Made by a program: the position numbers and the translations under genes. Of a DNA stretch of 64,000 bases, positions 1 through 7,976 are shown in pieces. Where the stretch lies: assembly GCF_001428605.1 (NCBI RefSeq), contig NZ_LMID01000011.1, positions 496,880 to 560,879 on the forward strand, in the 5' to 3' direction. Source of the DNA: Sphingomonas sp. Root720. GTDB lineage: Bacteria; Pseudomonadota; Alphaproteobacteria; Sphingomonadales; Sphingomonadaceae. A model generated the notes under the pieces. It was not told the DNA's origin. It ran no database searches and saw only the letters and a list, made by a program, of their open reading frames with translations. Each line of letters begins with the position of its first letter. Within the stretch, counting starts at the first letter, position 1.

Positions 1-515
1 GCACCGAGGCGCCGCGCGGTCGCGATCGCCTGGAGCCCGGCGACGCCGACGCCCATGATGAAGGCGCGCGCCGCGGACACGGTGCCCGCCGCCGTCATCA
101 TCATCGGGAAGGCACGGCCATATTCGGCCGCCGCCAGCAGCGCGCGGGTGATGCGCGGCATGAACTCCATCGCCAATGCCTCGAAGCCCTTGGCGGCATA
201 GGCGTCGATCCGGGCGCGGTCCCCGAACGGATTCAGCCCCGCGACGATCCACGCCCCCGGCCTCGCGCCGGCCAGCGCCTCGGGATCGGGCCCCTGCACG
301 CCGAAGATGATATCCGCATCCTTCAGCGTCGCCGCTCGCGGGCCCACCTTCGCTCCAGCCGCCTCATAATCAGCATCGGAAATCGAAGCATCCTCGCCCG
401 CCCCCGCCTCAACCGCCATCTCGGCACCCAAGGCAATGAACTTCTTCACGGTCTCAGGCGTCGCCGACACACGGCGCTCACCCGCAACACCTTCCTTGAG
501 GACTGCGATCTTCAA
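1..515 (-). CDS. pntA: NAD(P) transhydrogenase subunit alpha-like protein, N-terminal part, RQD loop deleted
   Basis: The 171 N-terminal residues are visible; the gene runs off the left edge. The start is TTG at 513-515, with AGAAGG eight bases upstream. The protein begins LKIAVLKEGVAGERRVS and has the NAD-binding GVGVAGLQAIATARRLGA stretch, both typical of the dI domain of PntA (alanine dehydrogenase/PNT family), which binds NAD(H) in the cytoplasm. After MPRITRA the sequence jumps straight to LLAAAEYGRAFPMMMTAAGT. About 18 residues that normally sit there (the QSMD...SSQ-N-AGY loop, the RQD loop contacting nicotinamide) are missing without a frameshift. It is the last visible gene of a minus-strand acyl-CoA catabolic operon, 36 bp after the acyl-CoA dehydrogenase. 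It could be a transhydrogenase subunit or a paralogue with another role. Family assignment is firm, function is not. Confidence 0.8.
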   Translation of the reverse strand, partial: MKIAVLKEGVAGERRVSATPETVKKFIALGAEMAVEAGAGEDASISDADYEAAGAKVGPRAATLKDADIIFGVQGPDPEALAGARPGAWIVAGLNPFGDRARIDAYAAKGFEALAMEFMPRITRALLAAAEYGRAFPMMMTAAGTVSAARAFIMGVGVAGLQAIATARRLG

Positions 516-551
516 GAGCGAATCCTTCTGACTTCACCACGCATCGCCGCG

Positions 552-1751
552 CTACTGCTTTGGCAAGCGCAACGCGGCGGCGATGTTATTGAGCTGGATG
601 GCGGACGAGCCGCCGATGATCGGCATGAGCAGGACATCGCGAACATAGCGCTCCATGTCGCTTTCCTCGACATAGCCATAAGCGCCCATCACCGACTGGC
701 ATTTGAGGACGATGTCCTTCGCGGTGTCGCAGATGAACAATTTGGCCATCGACGTTTCCGCGCGGCAGGGGAGCTTGTTTTCGGCGAGCCATGCTGCCTG
801 GGTCAGCATGAGGCGACATGCATGCAGTCGGGTCTGCGCATCGGCCAGCATATGGCGGACCGATTGAATGCCGCTGATAGGTCCACCGAATTGCTTGCGC
901 TCGGTGCTATATTGCCATGCGTCCTCGACCGCGGCGACGGCGAGGCCCAGCGCCATGGCGGCAACCTCCAGCTTCTCGATGTCCAGGCCGGGCCCGACCA
1001 GGAACGACCAGCCGTTGTTCCAACCTGCCTCCCCGCCCATCACGGACGAGAAGGGCACTTCCACATCCTCGAGCTGGACATCGGTGGTCGCAGCACCCCG
1101 GGCGCCCATTGTTCCCATCCGGGTGATCGACAGGCCCGGCGAATTCGTCGGAATCAATATGAAGGAAAGATTCTGATATTTTGGCTTGTCCGCATCGCTG
1201 CGGACCAGCGCATAAATATAGTCCGCGAGTTCCGCGCCTGTGCAGAAGCGCTTCGCACCGCGGATGATCAGGCGATCACCGCGCCGTTCGGCCGTCGTCC
1301 GCACATTCGCCAAGTCAGCGCCGATGTCGGGCTCGGTCCAACCATAGGCGAAGCGCATGCCCTCGCCGGTTACCTGCGGCAGGAGTTCGGCCTTCTGCTC
1401 GGCCGTACCGCATTCCTCGAGGTTCATGCCGGCATAACAGGCCGACATGATATAGGGTATCGCCACTGCCAGGCTTCGCCGGGACAGTTCCTCGATCGTC
1501 GCCATGCAGGCGACGATATTCCGGCCCGCGCCGCCATATTCTTCGCTTACCGCGAGCCCGGTGACGCCCAACTGGGTCAGCGACCCATATACGTCCTTCG
1601 GAAACAGGTCCTGGTGGTCCCAAGCCCGGGCGAGTTCGCGCGGCATTTCCTGGGCGACGAACCTGCGCAGGCTTTCCCGCAGCAGGCCGAGCATCTCGGG
1701 TTCCGCGAAGTTCAGCGGCACATCGGGATCCGGGCGGGATAGGTCACTCAT
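552..1751 (-). CDS. acyl-CoA dehydrogenase (ACAD family)
   Basis: This is a 399-residue FAD-dependent acyl-CoA dehydrogenase, the usual family length. I chose the ATG at 1749-1751 (MSDLSRPD), preceded by an AGAGGA element; an ORF extension 21 residues upstream looks non-coding. The helical N-domain comes first, then GWTEPDIGAD (137-146) at the flavin-binding middle domain, then the C-terminal helical domain. The usual Glu of the Y-E-G-T motif near the C-terminus is absent (IIGGSSAIQ). Glu259 in LDIEKLE aligns with the alternative base used by isovaleryl-CoA-dehydrogenase-type enzymes. It would oxidise an acyl-CoA to the 2,3-enoyl-CoA and pass electrons to ETF. It is the fifth gene of the minus-strand operon, 63 bp after a second ACAD. 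The substrate cannot be told from sequence. Confidence 0.9.
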   Translation of the reverse strand: MSDLSRPDPDVPLNFAEPEMLGLLRESLRRFVAQEMPRELARAWDHQDLFPKDVYGSLTQLGVTGLAVSEEYGGAGRNIVACMATIEELSRRSLAVAIPYIMSACYAGMNLEECGTAEQKAELLPQVTGEGMRFAYGWTEPDIGADLANVRTTAERRGDRLIIRGAKRFCTGAELADYIYALVRSDADKPKYQNLSFILIPTNSPGLSITRMGTMGARGAATTDVQLEDVEVPFSSVMGGEAGWNNGWSFLVGPGLDIEKLEVAAMALGLAVAAVEDAWQYSTERKQFGGPISGIQSVRHMLADAQTRLHACRLMLTQAAWLAENKLPCRAETSMAKLFICDTAKDIVLKCQSVMGAYGYVEESDMERYVRDVLLMPIIGGSSAIQLNNIAAALRLPKQ

Positions 1752-1814
1752 CGGTGGTTCATTCCTCTTCGGGCGAGCCCCGGCGTCGCACGACGCCGGG
1801 GCTCGCCCCTTCAA

Positions 1815-2996
1815 TCACGCAACCTGGCGATATTGGCGCAGCGTTTCCTTCGCGATGATCAGCTTCTGGATTTCGCTCGTTCCCGCGCCGATCTCGTGAT
1901 GCTTGGCGTCGCGATAAAGCCGGGCGGCCGGATATTCTTCCATAAGCCCGTTGCCGCCGAGGATCTGAACCGCATCGCGAGATGCCTGCACCGCCATTTC
2001 CGAGGAATAGAGTTTCAGCATGGCTGCCTCGCGGTTGACATTTATCCCGCGCTCACAGGCCCTGATCAGGTGGTAGAACATCGTCCGGCTGGTTTCGACG
2101 CCTGTAGCCATCTGGGCGATCTTGTCCTGGATCATCTGATAGGTCGCGATTGGCTGCCCGAATACTTCGCGTTCAAGTGCGTAGGGAATGGCGACATCGA
2201 GACATGCCTGGCCGATGCCGGTATTGCTCGCGCCCTCGAAAACGCGCTCGGAATCCAGACCGTCGAGGAGAATTCTGAAACCTTCATCCACCTTTCCGAG
2301 AACCTGGCTTTCGTGGACTCGCACATCTTCCAGGAACACTTCGCTGGTCGGAGATGCCCGGAGGCAGAGCTTGTCGAACGGCTTGCCCGTCGAAAGGCCG
2401 GGTGTGGATCTTTCGACGATGAAGCAGGTGCCGCCCTTCACGTTGCGATCGGCCCCGCTTGTGCGCGTGAATACCAGGAAGAATTCCGCGATCGGCGCGT
2501 TGGTGATATATGTCTTATGACCCTTGATGATCCAGTGATCCCCGTCCTTGCGCGCCGTGGTGCGCGGGCTAAGGGCATTGGATCCGCCATGAGGTTCGGT
2601 GATGCAGATCGAGGCCGAAATCTTGCCCTGCGCCAGCGGACGCAGATATTTCTCCTTCTGCTCATGCGTTCCATAGATCGACAGGTGACGGGCAACGATC
2701 CCGATATTGACAAACAATGTCGCATCGAGCCCCGCGCTCATCCGCGCCGTTTCCTCGGCGACGATGGCGCGCGTCATCAGTGACGCGCCCGCGCCGCCAT
2801 ATTCCTCCGGCAGGAACGTCCCGAGCATCCCGGCGTCACCCATTTTTTCGAGAAGCCCGGCGGGGGGCTGACCCTCCGCCTCCATTTGCGGGACGAGCGG
2901 TTCGACTTCCTGCTTCATGAAGCGCCGAACACTGTCCCTGAACTGGCGCTCCTCGTCGGTGAGGAAGGTTTCTACCGCAAGAGAATAGGTATCCAT
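1815..2996 (-). CDS. acyl-CoA dehydrogenase (ACAD family)
   Basis: This 393-residue acyl-CoA dehydrogenase has its ATG at 2994-2996, with AAGGA seven bases upstream. CITEPHGGSN (131-140) is the flavin-binding signature, and the C-terminal GAGTSEIQKLIIAKE is the classical ACAD signature 2. The Glu normally before G-T in that motif is Ala here. Glu250 in LDSERVF lies where isovaleryl-CoA dehydrogenase keeps its catalytic base, so activity is still expected. It probably forms a 2,3-enoyl-CoA in the beta-oxidation-like pathway encoded by this operon. Two ACADs side by side may form a heteromer, as in some sterol side-chain pathways, or act on successive intermediates. The gap to the racemase-like gene is 20 bp. 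Confidence 0.92.
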   Translation of the reverse strand: MDTYSLAVETFLTDEERQFRDSVRRFMKQEVEPLVPQMEAEGQPPAGLLEKMGDAGMLGTFLPEEYGGAGASLMTRAIVAEETARMSAGLDATLFVNIGIVARHLSIYGTHEQKEKYLRPLAQGKISASICITEPHGGSNALSPRTTARKDGDHWIIKGHKTYITNAPIAEFFLVFTRTSGADRNVKGGTCFIVERSTPGLSTGKPFDKLCLRASPTSEVFLEDVRVHESQVLGKVDEGFRILLDGLDSERVFEGASNTGIGQACLDVAIPYALEREVFGQPIATYQMIQDKIAQMATGVETSRTMFYHLIRACERGINVNREAAMLKLYSSEMAVQASRDAVQILGGNGLMEEYPAARLYRDAKHHEIGAGTSEIQKLIIAKETLRQYRQVA

Positions 2997-3016
2997 TCGT
3001 TTATCCTTGGCGATGA

Positions 3017-3805
3017 TTAGAAGAGCGGATTAAACTGAGATTTCACGCGGGCTGTGTCGGCGGGTTCGAAATACTCACCCATTCCGACGCGGCTGGTGGC
3101 GGGAAAGCCCGCCTTCCGGGTAAGCTCGACCCGCATTTCAAGCGTCTTCAGACCGATCGACAGCACGTCGAAGATGGGCGCGCCCATGTCGGATATCTGG
3201 GTGAGACCCGCGACGGCCGCGATGCAGCTCAGGCCGGCGCTCGCGATCACCACGGCGTTGGCGCCTTCTTCCACCAGTTTGCGCGATTGGCGCTCGATCT
3301 CCGCGGCGACGAGGGCCGGCTCCACGAAACCCTGCGTAAACGCCTGCTTAGACGGGATTTCGATACTGCGAATGCCGCTGCACCGGCCCCACAGTCCGTT
3401 AGCGGTGACGATCGTGTTCACCGCTTCGAACCAGGGACGATCGGCCGTGGTAACGATCCCAAATTTCAGGCCATATTCGCACGCCCAGTGCATGGATGCG
3501 GCCATCGGGCCGACCACCGGAATTTGGGATAGCGACCGGGCCTGGACGACGCCGGGATCGCCCGAGCACGCGACCATCGAGCCATCGAACCCATCCTCGC
3601 TTGCTTCGGCGAACCTGTGGGCTACGTCGAGCGAATTGATGAAATAAGGATAGGCGTAGGTCGTGTCCGCGGCTCTGCGCAGCCGCGCATAGCGATGCAC
3701 GATCTCGGTATCCGGGTTCTTGATCTTGTCGAACACGCCATCGATCATCTGCGTATAGAGTTCGGAACCCTTTTCCGAATTGATGTGGATGACACAGAGC
3801 TTCAT
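3017..3805 (-). CDS. Asp/Glu/hydantoin racemase superfamily protein
   Basis: This 262-residue cytoplasmic protein belongs to the Asp/Glu racemase fold, which includes maleate isomerase, hydantoin racemase and arylmalonate decarboxylase. The ATG at 3803-3805 has GGAG six bases upstream. The first catalytic position is Cys80 in VACSGDPG. At the second position, where racemases carry a Cys in a (G)CAG motif, it has Ser189 in IASAGLS, with Cys194 nearby. A two-base proton-shuttling racemase is therefore uncertain, and a one-Cys decarboxylase or isomerase is possible. It sits between acyl-CoA dehydrogenase and enoyl-CoA hydratase genes with gaps of 20 and 27 bp, so it is part of the same degradative operon. 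The exact reaction is not recognised. Confidence 0.8.
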   Translation of the reverse strand: MKLCVIHINSEKGSELYTQMIDGVFDKIKNPDTEIVHRYARLRRAADTTYAYPYFINSLDVAHRFAEASEDGFDGSMVACSGDPGVVQARSLSQIPVVGPMAASMHWACEYGLKFGIVTTADRPWFEAVNTIVTANGLWGRCSGIRSIEIPSKQAFTQGFVEPALVAAEIERQSRKLVEEGANAVVIASAGLSCIAAVAGLTQISDMGAPIFDVLSIGLKTLEMRVELTRKAGFPATSRVGMGEYFEPADTARVKSQFNPLF

Positions 3806-3832
3806 CTTCTTCTCCAGATCCTTCTTTTCGCC

Positions 3833-4627
3833 TCACCGGCCCTCGAAAACAGGAGGACGCCGTTCGAAGAAAGCATCGATGCCCTCACGATGATCGGACG
3901 TTCGGAACAGCGGACCGAACAGTTCGACTTCGCGGCGATGCGCCTCGTCGAGTGAGTGATCGAGGCCGTAAATGGCCGACTTCTTCGCTGCCGCCACGGC
4001 GACCGGCCCGCAGGCGTTGATCTCTGCGGCGAGCGCCAGGGCGGCTTCGAGCGCCTGGCCGGTCGGCACCACCTCGTCGACCAAGCCGAGTTCCGCCGCC
4101 CGCGCGGCGGTGATCCGCATCCCGGTAAACAACATGCGCTTGGCCGTGCCGCGGGGGATCATCCGGCACAGCATGCGCGTGCCGCCCGCGCCCGGAATGA
4201 GGCCAAGCCGGACCTCGGCGAGACCGAACATGGCATGCTCTTCGGCGATCGCGATGTCGCAGGCCATCACCAGTTCGAGCCCGCCGCCTATCGCATGGCC
4301 GTTTACTGCGACGATGACCGGAACCCGCGAATAGTGGAGAGCGGCCTGCATCTTCTGGACCTGGAGCGCCATCTTCTCGGCGGTTTCCGGTCCCAGCGTC
4401 AGGAAGAATTTGATGTCGCCGCCGCCGACGAAGCATCGGCCGGTGGCGGTGAGGATGAAGGATCGGACCGAGAAGTCCTCCTCGACCGCCTCGGCGGCCT
4501 CCCGAATCTCGTCGACGACGTCGGGGTGAGTGGCGTTGACCGGAGGATAGTCGATCGTGACGATGATCGTATGACCGTGGCGGTCGACTTTGATATATTT
4601 GAAATCGCTGCGCACCTTGTGCTCCAC
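3833..4627 (-). CDS. enoyl-CoA hydratase/isomerase family protein
   Basis: This 264-residue crotonase-fold protein starts with GTG at 4625-4627; no strong Shine-Dalgarno is seen, but it follows the thiolase stop by 21 bp and may be translationally coupled. Both Glu residues of true hydratases are present: Glu118 in GGGLEL and Glu138 in GLAEVRLG. The oxyanion-hole glycines lie in RCFVGGGD and HAIGGGLE. It should hydrate a 2,3-enoyl-CoA to the 3-hydroxyacyl-CoA between the two acyl-CoA dehydrogenases and the thiolase of this operon. No 3-hydroxyacyl-CoA dehydrogenase is visible here, so that step would have to come from elsewhere. Confidence 0.92.
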   Translation of the reverse strand: MEHKVRSDFKYIKVDRHGHTIIVTIDYPPVNATHPDVVDEIREAAEAVEEDFSVRSFILTATGRCFVGGGDIKFFLTLGPETAEKMALQVQKMQAALHYSRVPVIVAVNGHAIGGGLELVMACDIAIAEEHAMFGLAEVRLGLIPGAGGTRMLCRMIPRGTAKRMLFTGMRITAARAAELGLVDEVVPTGQALEAALALAAEINACGPVAVAAAKKSAIYGLDHSLDEAHRREVELFGPLFRTSDHREGIDAFFERRPPVFEGR

Positions 4628-4648
4628 GTTGCTGGAAGTGCCGGGCGT

Positions 4649-5827
4649 CTAGATCCGAAGGTTTTCGACGATCGTGGCGTTGGCCAGCCCGCCGCCCTCG
4701 CACATCGTCTGGAGACCGAAGCGCTGCCCGCGACGGGCCAGCGCGTTCAGCAGCGTCGCCAGGATCCGGGTGCCCGACGCGCCCAGCGGATGGCCGAGGG
4801 CGATCGCGCCGCCATGGACGTTCACCTTGCCCGGATCGATATCCAACGCCTTCATCCAGCCCATCGGCACCGACGCGAAAGCTTCATTGACCTCGAACAA
4901 CGCGATGTCCGATTCCTTCAAACCCGCCTTCCCCAGGGCGCGCCGCGTCGCGGGGATCGGCGCGTCGAGCATGATGACGGGGTCGGAACCCGTCACCGCC
5001 ATCTGATGAATGCGGCCGATCGGCTTGCGCCCCAGGGCGGCGAGACCGCGCCGGTTGACGATCAGCGCAGCAGACGCGCCGTCGCAGATCTGGCTGGCAT
5101 TGGCGGCGGATATGCGCCCGCCTTCGCGCAACAGCTTGACCTTCTGGATGCCGTCCAGGGTCGCGTCGGTTCGAATACCCTCATCGGTCTGGTGCCATTC
5201 AACGGAGCCATCCGCCGCCTGTACTGGAATCGGCGCGATCTCGTCGTCGAACGCCCCGGCTGCAGCGGCCGCTGCGGCGCGACGATGGCTCTCCAGCGCG
5301 AACCGGTCCAGTTCATCTTTGGACAGCTCGAACCGCTCCGCCATCTGCTCGGCACCATCGAACTGGCTCGGTTCGGCCGTGCCATAGCGCGCCTCGAAGC
5401 GGGTGCCGCGATAATGCCCCATCCCATTCGCCTCGGGCAGGGTGGACGCCAGCAGCATCGGCACCCGGGTCATGCTTTCCACGCCGCCCGCGATCACCAT
5501 ATCCATCGTGCCGGACAGCACGGCCTGTGCCGCGAAATGGATCGCCTGCTGCGACGATCCGCACTGACGATCGATCGTCACCCCGGGCACCCGTTCGGGC
5601 AGGCGTGACGACAAGGCGACGGTCCGCGCCACATTCTGGGATTGCTGCCCGACCTGTTGCACGCAGCCGAAGATCACGTCGTCGATCAGCTCGGGATCGG
5701 CGCCCGTCCGGTCGAGCAACGCATCGACCACAAAGCCGCCCAGATCGGCCGGATGCCATTCACTGAGCCGTCCGCCACGCCGGCCGCCGGCCGTCCGGAT
5801 CACATCGACGATAAATGCCTCTTCCAC
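4649..5827 (-). CDS. acetyl-CoA C-acyltransferase (thiolase)
   Basis: This 392-residue thiolase would cleave a 3-oxoacyl-CoA with CoA. I placed the start at GTG 5825-5827 (VEEAFIVDVIRT) because GGGAGG lies seven bases upstream; the longer ORF adds 20 unlikely residues. All catalytic residues are visible: nucleophile Cys89 in DRQCGSS, His346 in GGAIALGHPLGASG and Cys376 in TMCEGGG. It is the first gene of the six-gene minus-strand operon running to position 1 and diverges from the Old Yellow Enzyme operon. A palindrome in the shared promoter (5914-5925) may coordinate both directions. Confidence 0.94.
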   Translation of the reverse strand: MEEAFIVDVIRTAGGRRGGRLSEWHPADLGGFVVDALLDRTGADPELIDDVIFGCVQQVGQQSQNVARTVALSSRLPERVPGVTIDRQCGSSQQAIHFAAQAVLSGTMDMVIAGGVESMTRVPMLLASTLPEANGMGHYRGTRFEARYGTAEPSQFDGAEQMAERFELSKDELDRFALESHRRAAAAAAAGAFDDEIAPIPVQAADGSVEWHQTDEGIRTDATLDGIQKVKLLREGGRISAANASQICDGASAALIVNRRGLAALGRKPIGRIHQMAVTGSDPVIMLDAPIPATRRALGKAGLKESDIALFEVNEAFASVPMGWMKALDIDPGKVNVHGGAIALGHPLGASGTRILATLLNALARRGQRFGLQTMCEGGGLANATIVENLRI

Positions 5828-5913
5828 CTGCTCGCCTCCCTCACGGCCTGGCCGCTGCCAGCAGCCAACCGAGTCACTGCATGCCATCCAGCTACCATCG
5901 AAGATCGATATTT

Positions 5914-5925
5914 ACAAACGCTTGT
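5914..5925. promoter_or_regulatory. putative operator in a divergent promoter
   Basis: ACAAACGCTTGT is a near-perfect 12-bp palindrome followed by a T-run, inside the 151-bp gap between the divergent thiolase and Old Yellow Enzyme genes. Palindromes of this shape are common operators for TetR-type regulators of acyl-CoA metabolism. No regulator gene is present next to it. This is inferred from dyad symmetry and position only. Confidence 0.45.
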
Positions 5926-5978
5926 TTTTTTAATTTGGAAGTGCAAAGCTTTTGGCCGGACGAGAAAGGGTGGGTTCA

Positions 5979-7130
5979 ATGGCGGTCAAACTCCTAGAAC
6001 GCTGGCGCTTGCGCGACGTCACGGTGCGTAACCGGATCATGATCTCGCCCATGTGCCAATATTCGGCGCGGGGGGACGGCAAGGTTATGGACTGGCATCT
6101 CGCGCATTATGGCCGGTTCGCGATCGGCGGCGCCGGCCTGGTGATGACCGAGGCGACCGCCGTCGTGCCGGAGGGGCGGCTAAGCCATGGCGATCTCGGC
6201 CTCTGGTCTGACGACCATGTCCCCGGACTCGCCCGTTTGGCCGAACTGATCACTTCCCAGGGCGCGGTGCCCGGACTCCAGCTGGGTCACGCAGGACGCA
6301 AGGCCGGCATGCGCCGCCCATGGCATGGCGACGGCGCCGTCGACGCCGCGGATCTGGCCGAGCGCGGCGAAGCGCCATGGCCGACGGTGTCAGTGAGTGG
6401 CGCTCCCGCTGCCGAGAATCTGCCGGCGCCCCGGATGCTCAGGCTGGACGAGATCCCGGCGCTGCTCGACTCTTGGCGCGCCGCGGCCAGGCGCGCTCTG
6501 GAGGCCGGCTTCCGCATAATCGAAATCCATGCAGCGCACGGCTATCTCATCAATTGCTTTCTCTCGCCTTTGTCGAACAAGCGCAGCGACGCTTATGGCG
6601 GCGATCGGATCAATCGTATGCGGCTGGCCATCGAGATCGTCCGGGCCGTACGGTCGGTATGGCCCGAGAGCTTGCCTTTGTTCTGCAGGATTTCGGCTAT
6701 CGACGCAGCCGCGGACGGCTGGAATCTCGACGACTCGGTGCAGCTTGCCATCGCGATGCGGGCGGCCGGTGTCGATGTCATCGACTGCTCCTCCGGTGGG
6801 ATCGGCGGCGATCTTTCGGTCATTCCCAGAGGACCAGGTTTCCAGGTTCCTTTTGCCCAGCGGATTCGCGAGGAGGCCGGCATAGCGACCGTCGCGGTCG
6901 GCCTGATCGTCGGCGCGCAACAGGCTGCAGACGTCATCGATCAGGGGCGCGCCGACATCGTAGCCATCGGCCGGGAAGCGCTCTTCAACCCCAACTGGCC
7001 CCTCCACGCTGCGATGCAGCTTCAGCCCGAACGGCGGTTCGAGGACTGGCCTCCCCAGTCCGGCTGGTGGTTGGGCCGGCGCAAGACACCCCATATCCCC
7101 TTTCCGGAGCCAGTACCGGACCCCGCCTGA
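5979..7130 (+). CDS. NADH:flavin oxidoreductase / Old Yellow Enzyme, YqjM type
   Basis: This 383-residue FMN-dependent TIM-barrel ene-reductase starts at ATG 5979 with an AAAGGG element upstream; a TTG extension to 5952 is less likely. It has the hallmarks of thermophilic-like (class III) OYEs: Cys26 and Tyr28 in SPMCQYSA modulate the flavin, and the His184/His187 pair in HAAHGYL binds the carbonyl of the substrate. NKRSDAYGG and the C-terminal GREALFNPNWPLHAA are also typical. It would reduce an activated C=C bond, such as an enone or dienoyl-CoA. It opens a plus-strand operon with a crotonase and an AMACR-like gene and diverges from the thiolase operon, which suggests a role in unsaturated or cyclic substrates. 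Confidence 0.92.
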   Translation: MAVKLLERWRLRDVTVRNRIMISPMCQYSARGDGKVMDWHLAHYGRFAIGGAGLVMTEATAVVPEGRLSHGDLGLWSDDHVPGLARLAELITSQGAVPGLQLGHAGRKAGMRRPWHGDGAVDAADLAERGEAPWPTVSVSGAPAAENLPAPRMLRLDEIPALLDSWRAAARRALEAGFRIIEIHAAHGYLINCFLSPLSNKRSDAYGGDRINRMRLAIEIVRAVRSVWPESLPLFCRISAIDAAADGWNLDDSVQLAIAMRAAGVDVIDCSSGGIGGDLSVIPRGPGFQVPFAQRIREEAGIATVAVGLIVGAQQAADVIDQGRADIVAIGREALFNPNWPLHAAMQLQPERRFEDWPPQSGWWLGRRKTPHIPFPEPVPDPA

Positions 7131-7165
7131 CCGCTGCTTCCCATTCTCAAAACAGGATCAGACCC

Positions 7166-7972
7166 ATGTCATCCAATTTCCAATATCTTGCTATCAGCGT
7201 GACGGAACAGGGCATCGCCCATGTCGTCCTCAACCGTGAACCCGCCAATGCCGTCAATCGTGACATGTATATCGAGATCGCAGCGCTGTTCGGCGATATC
7301 GACCGCGCCGGGCCCGACGTGCGCGCGGTGGTTCTCAGCGCCGCAGGACAGCACTTCTGCGCCGGCAATGATCTCGAAGAGTTCGCGACGATGACGCCGG
7401 ATAATGCCGTCGAGCGCATGTGGCGCGTTCGGGAAGCCTTCTTTGCGATCGCCGAATGTGCTGTGCCGGTGGTCGGTGCGGTCCATGGCGCGGCGCTGGG
7501 GACGGGAATGGCAATCGCCGCATCGTGCGATTTCGTCGTCGCTGCGCCCGATGCGCGCTTCGGATTGCCCGAACTGACGGTGGGTGTGATGGGCGGCGCC
7601 CGCCATCTGGCGCGCATTGCGCCCATGCCGCTGGTCCGCAAGATGTACTTCACCGGCGAACCGATGAAGGCCGAACAATTCGCGGCCGCCGGTGCTGCCC
7701 TCACCATTGCGGCGACGGACGAGCCCAAAGCGGAGGCCCAGCGCCTCGCCGCCCGCGTGGCATCGTTCAGCCCCACCGCGGTCCGGGTGAGCAAGCGGGT
7801 CCTCGACCGGATCGAATGGATGAACCTACGCGAAGGCTATGAATTCGAGCAGGCGGCGACCGAGCGGATGAGCGGGCATCCCGACTCGAAGGAAGCCCTC
7901 GCCGCCTTCCGCGAGAAGCGCGCCGCCAACTATGCGCCGTTGAGCCGCGACAGCCATTGGCACGGAGTGTAA
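7166..7972 (+). CDS. enoyl-CoA hydratase/isomerase family protein lacking one catalytic Glu
   Basis: This 268-residue crotonase-fold protein has its ATG at 7166, 35 bp after the Old Yellow Enzyme stop. The oxyanion-hole region (HFCAGNDLEEF, ALGTGMA) is clear. The Glu of the first hydratase position is Ala116, while Glu136 in GLPELTVG is kept. Enzymes with only the second Glu are often isomerases, racemases, decarboxylases or carnitinyl-CoA-type hydratases rather than standard 2-enoyl-CoA hydratases. It lies 4 bp before the AMACR-like gene, so translation is probably coupled. Confidence 0.87.
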   Translation: MSSNFQYLAISVTEQGIAHVVLNREPANAVNRDMYIEIAALFGDIDRAGPDVRAVVLSAAGQHFCAGNDLEEFATMTPDNAVERMWRVREAFFAIAECAVPVVGAVHGAALGTGMAIAASCDFVVAAPDARFGLPELTVGVMGGARHLARIAPMPLVRKMYFTGEPMKAEQFAAAGAALTIAATDEPKAEAQRLAARVASFSPTAVRVSKRVLDRIEWMNLREGYEFEQAATERMSGHPDSKEALAAFREKRAANYAPLSRDSHWHGV

Positions 7973-7976
7973 GCGC

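Noticed and set aside
822-1742. Long open frame of 306 codons on the plus strand
   Set aside because: It is antisense to the acyl-CoA dehydrogenase at 552-1751, has no family signature and is a by-product of high-GC codon use.
3956-5608. Open frame of 550 codons on the plus strand
   Set aside because: It overlaps the enoyl-CoA hydratase and thiolase genes in antisense. Those genes have complete catalytic motifs and this frame has none.
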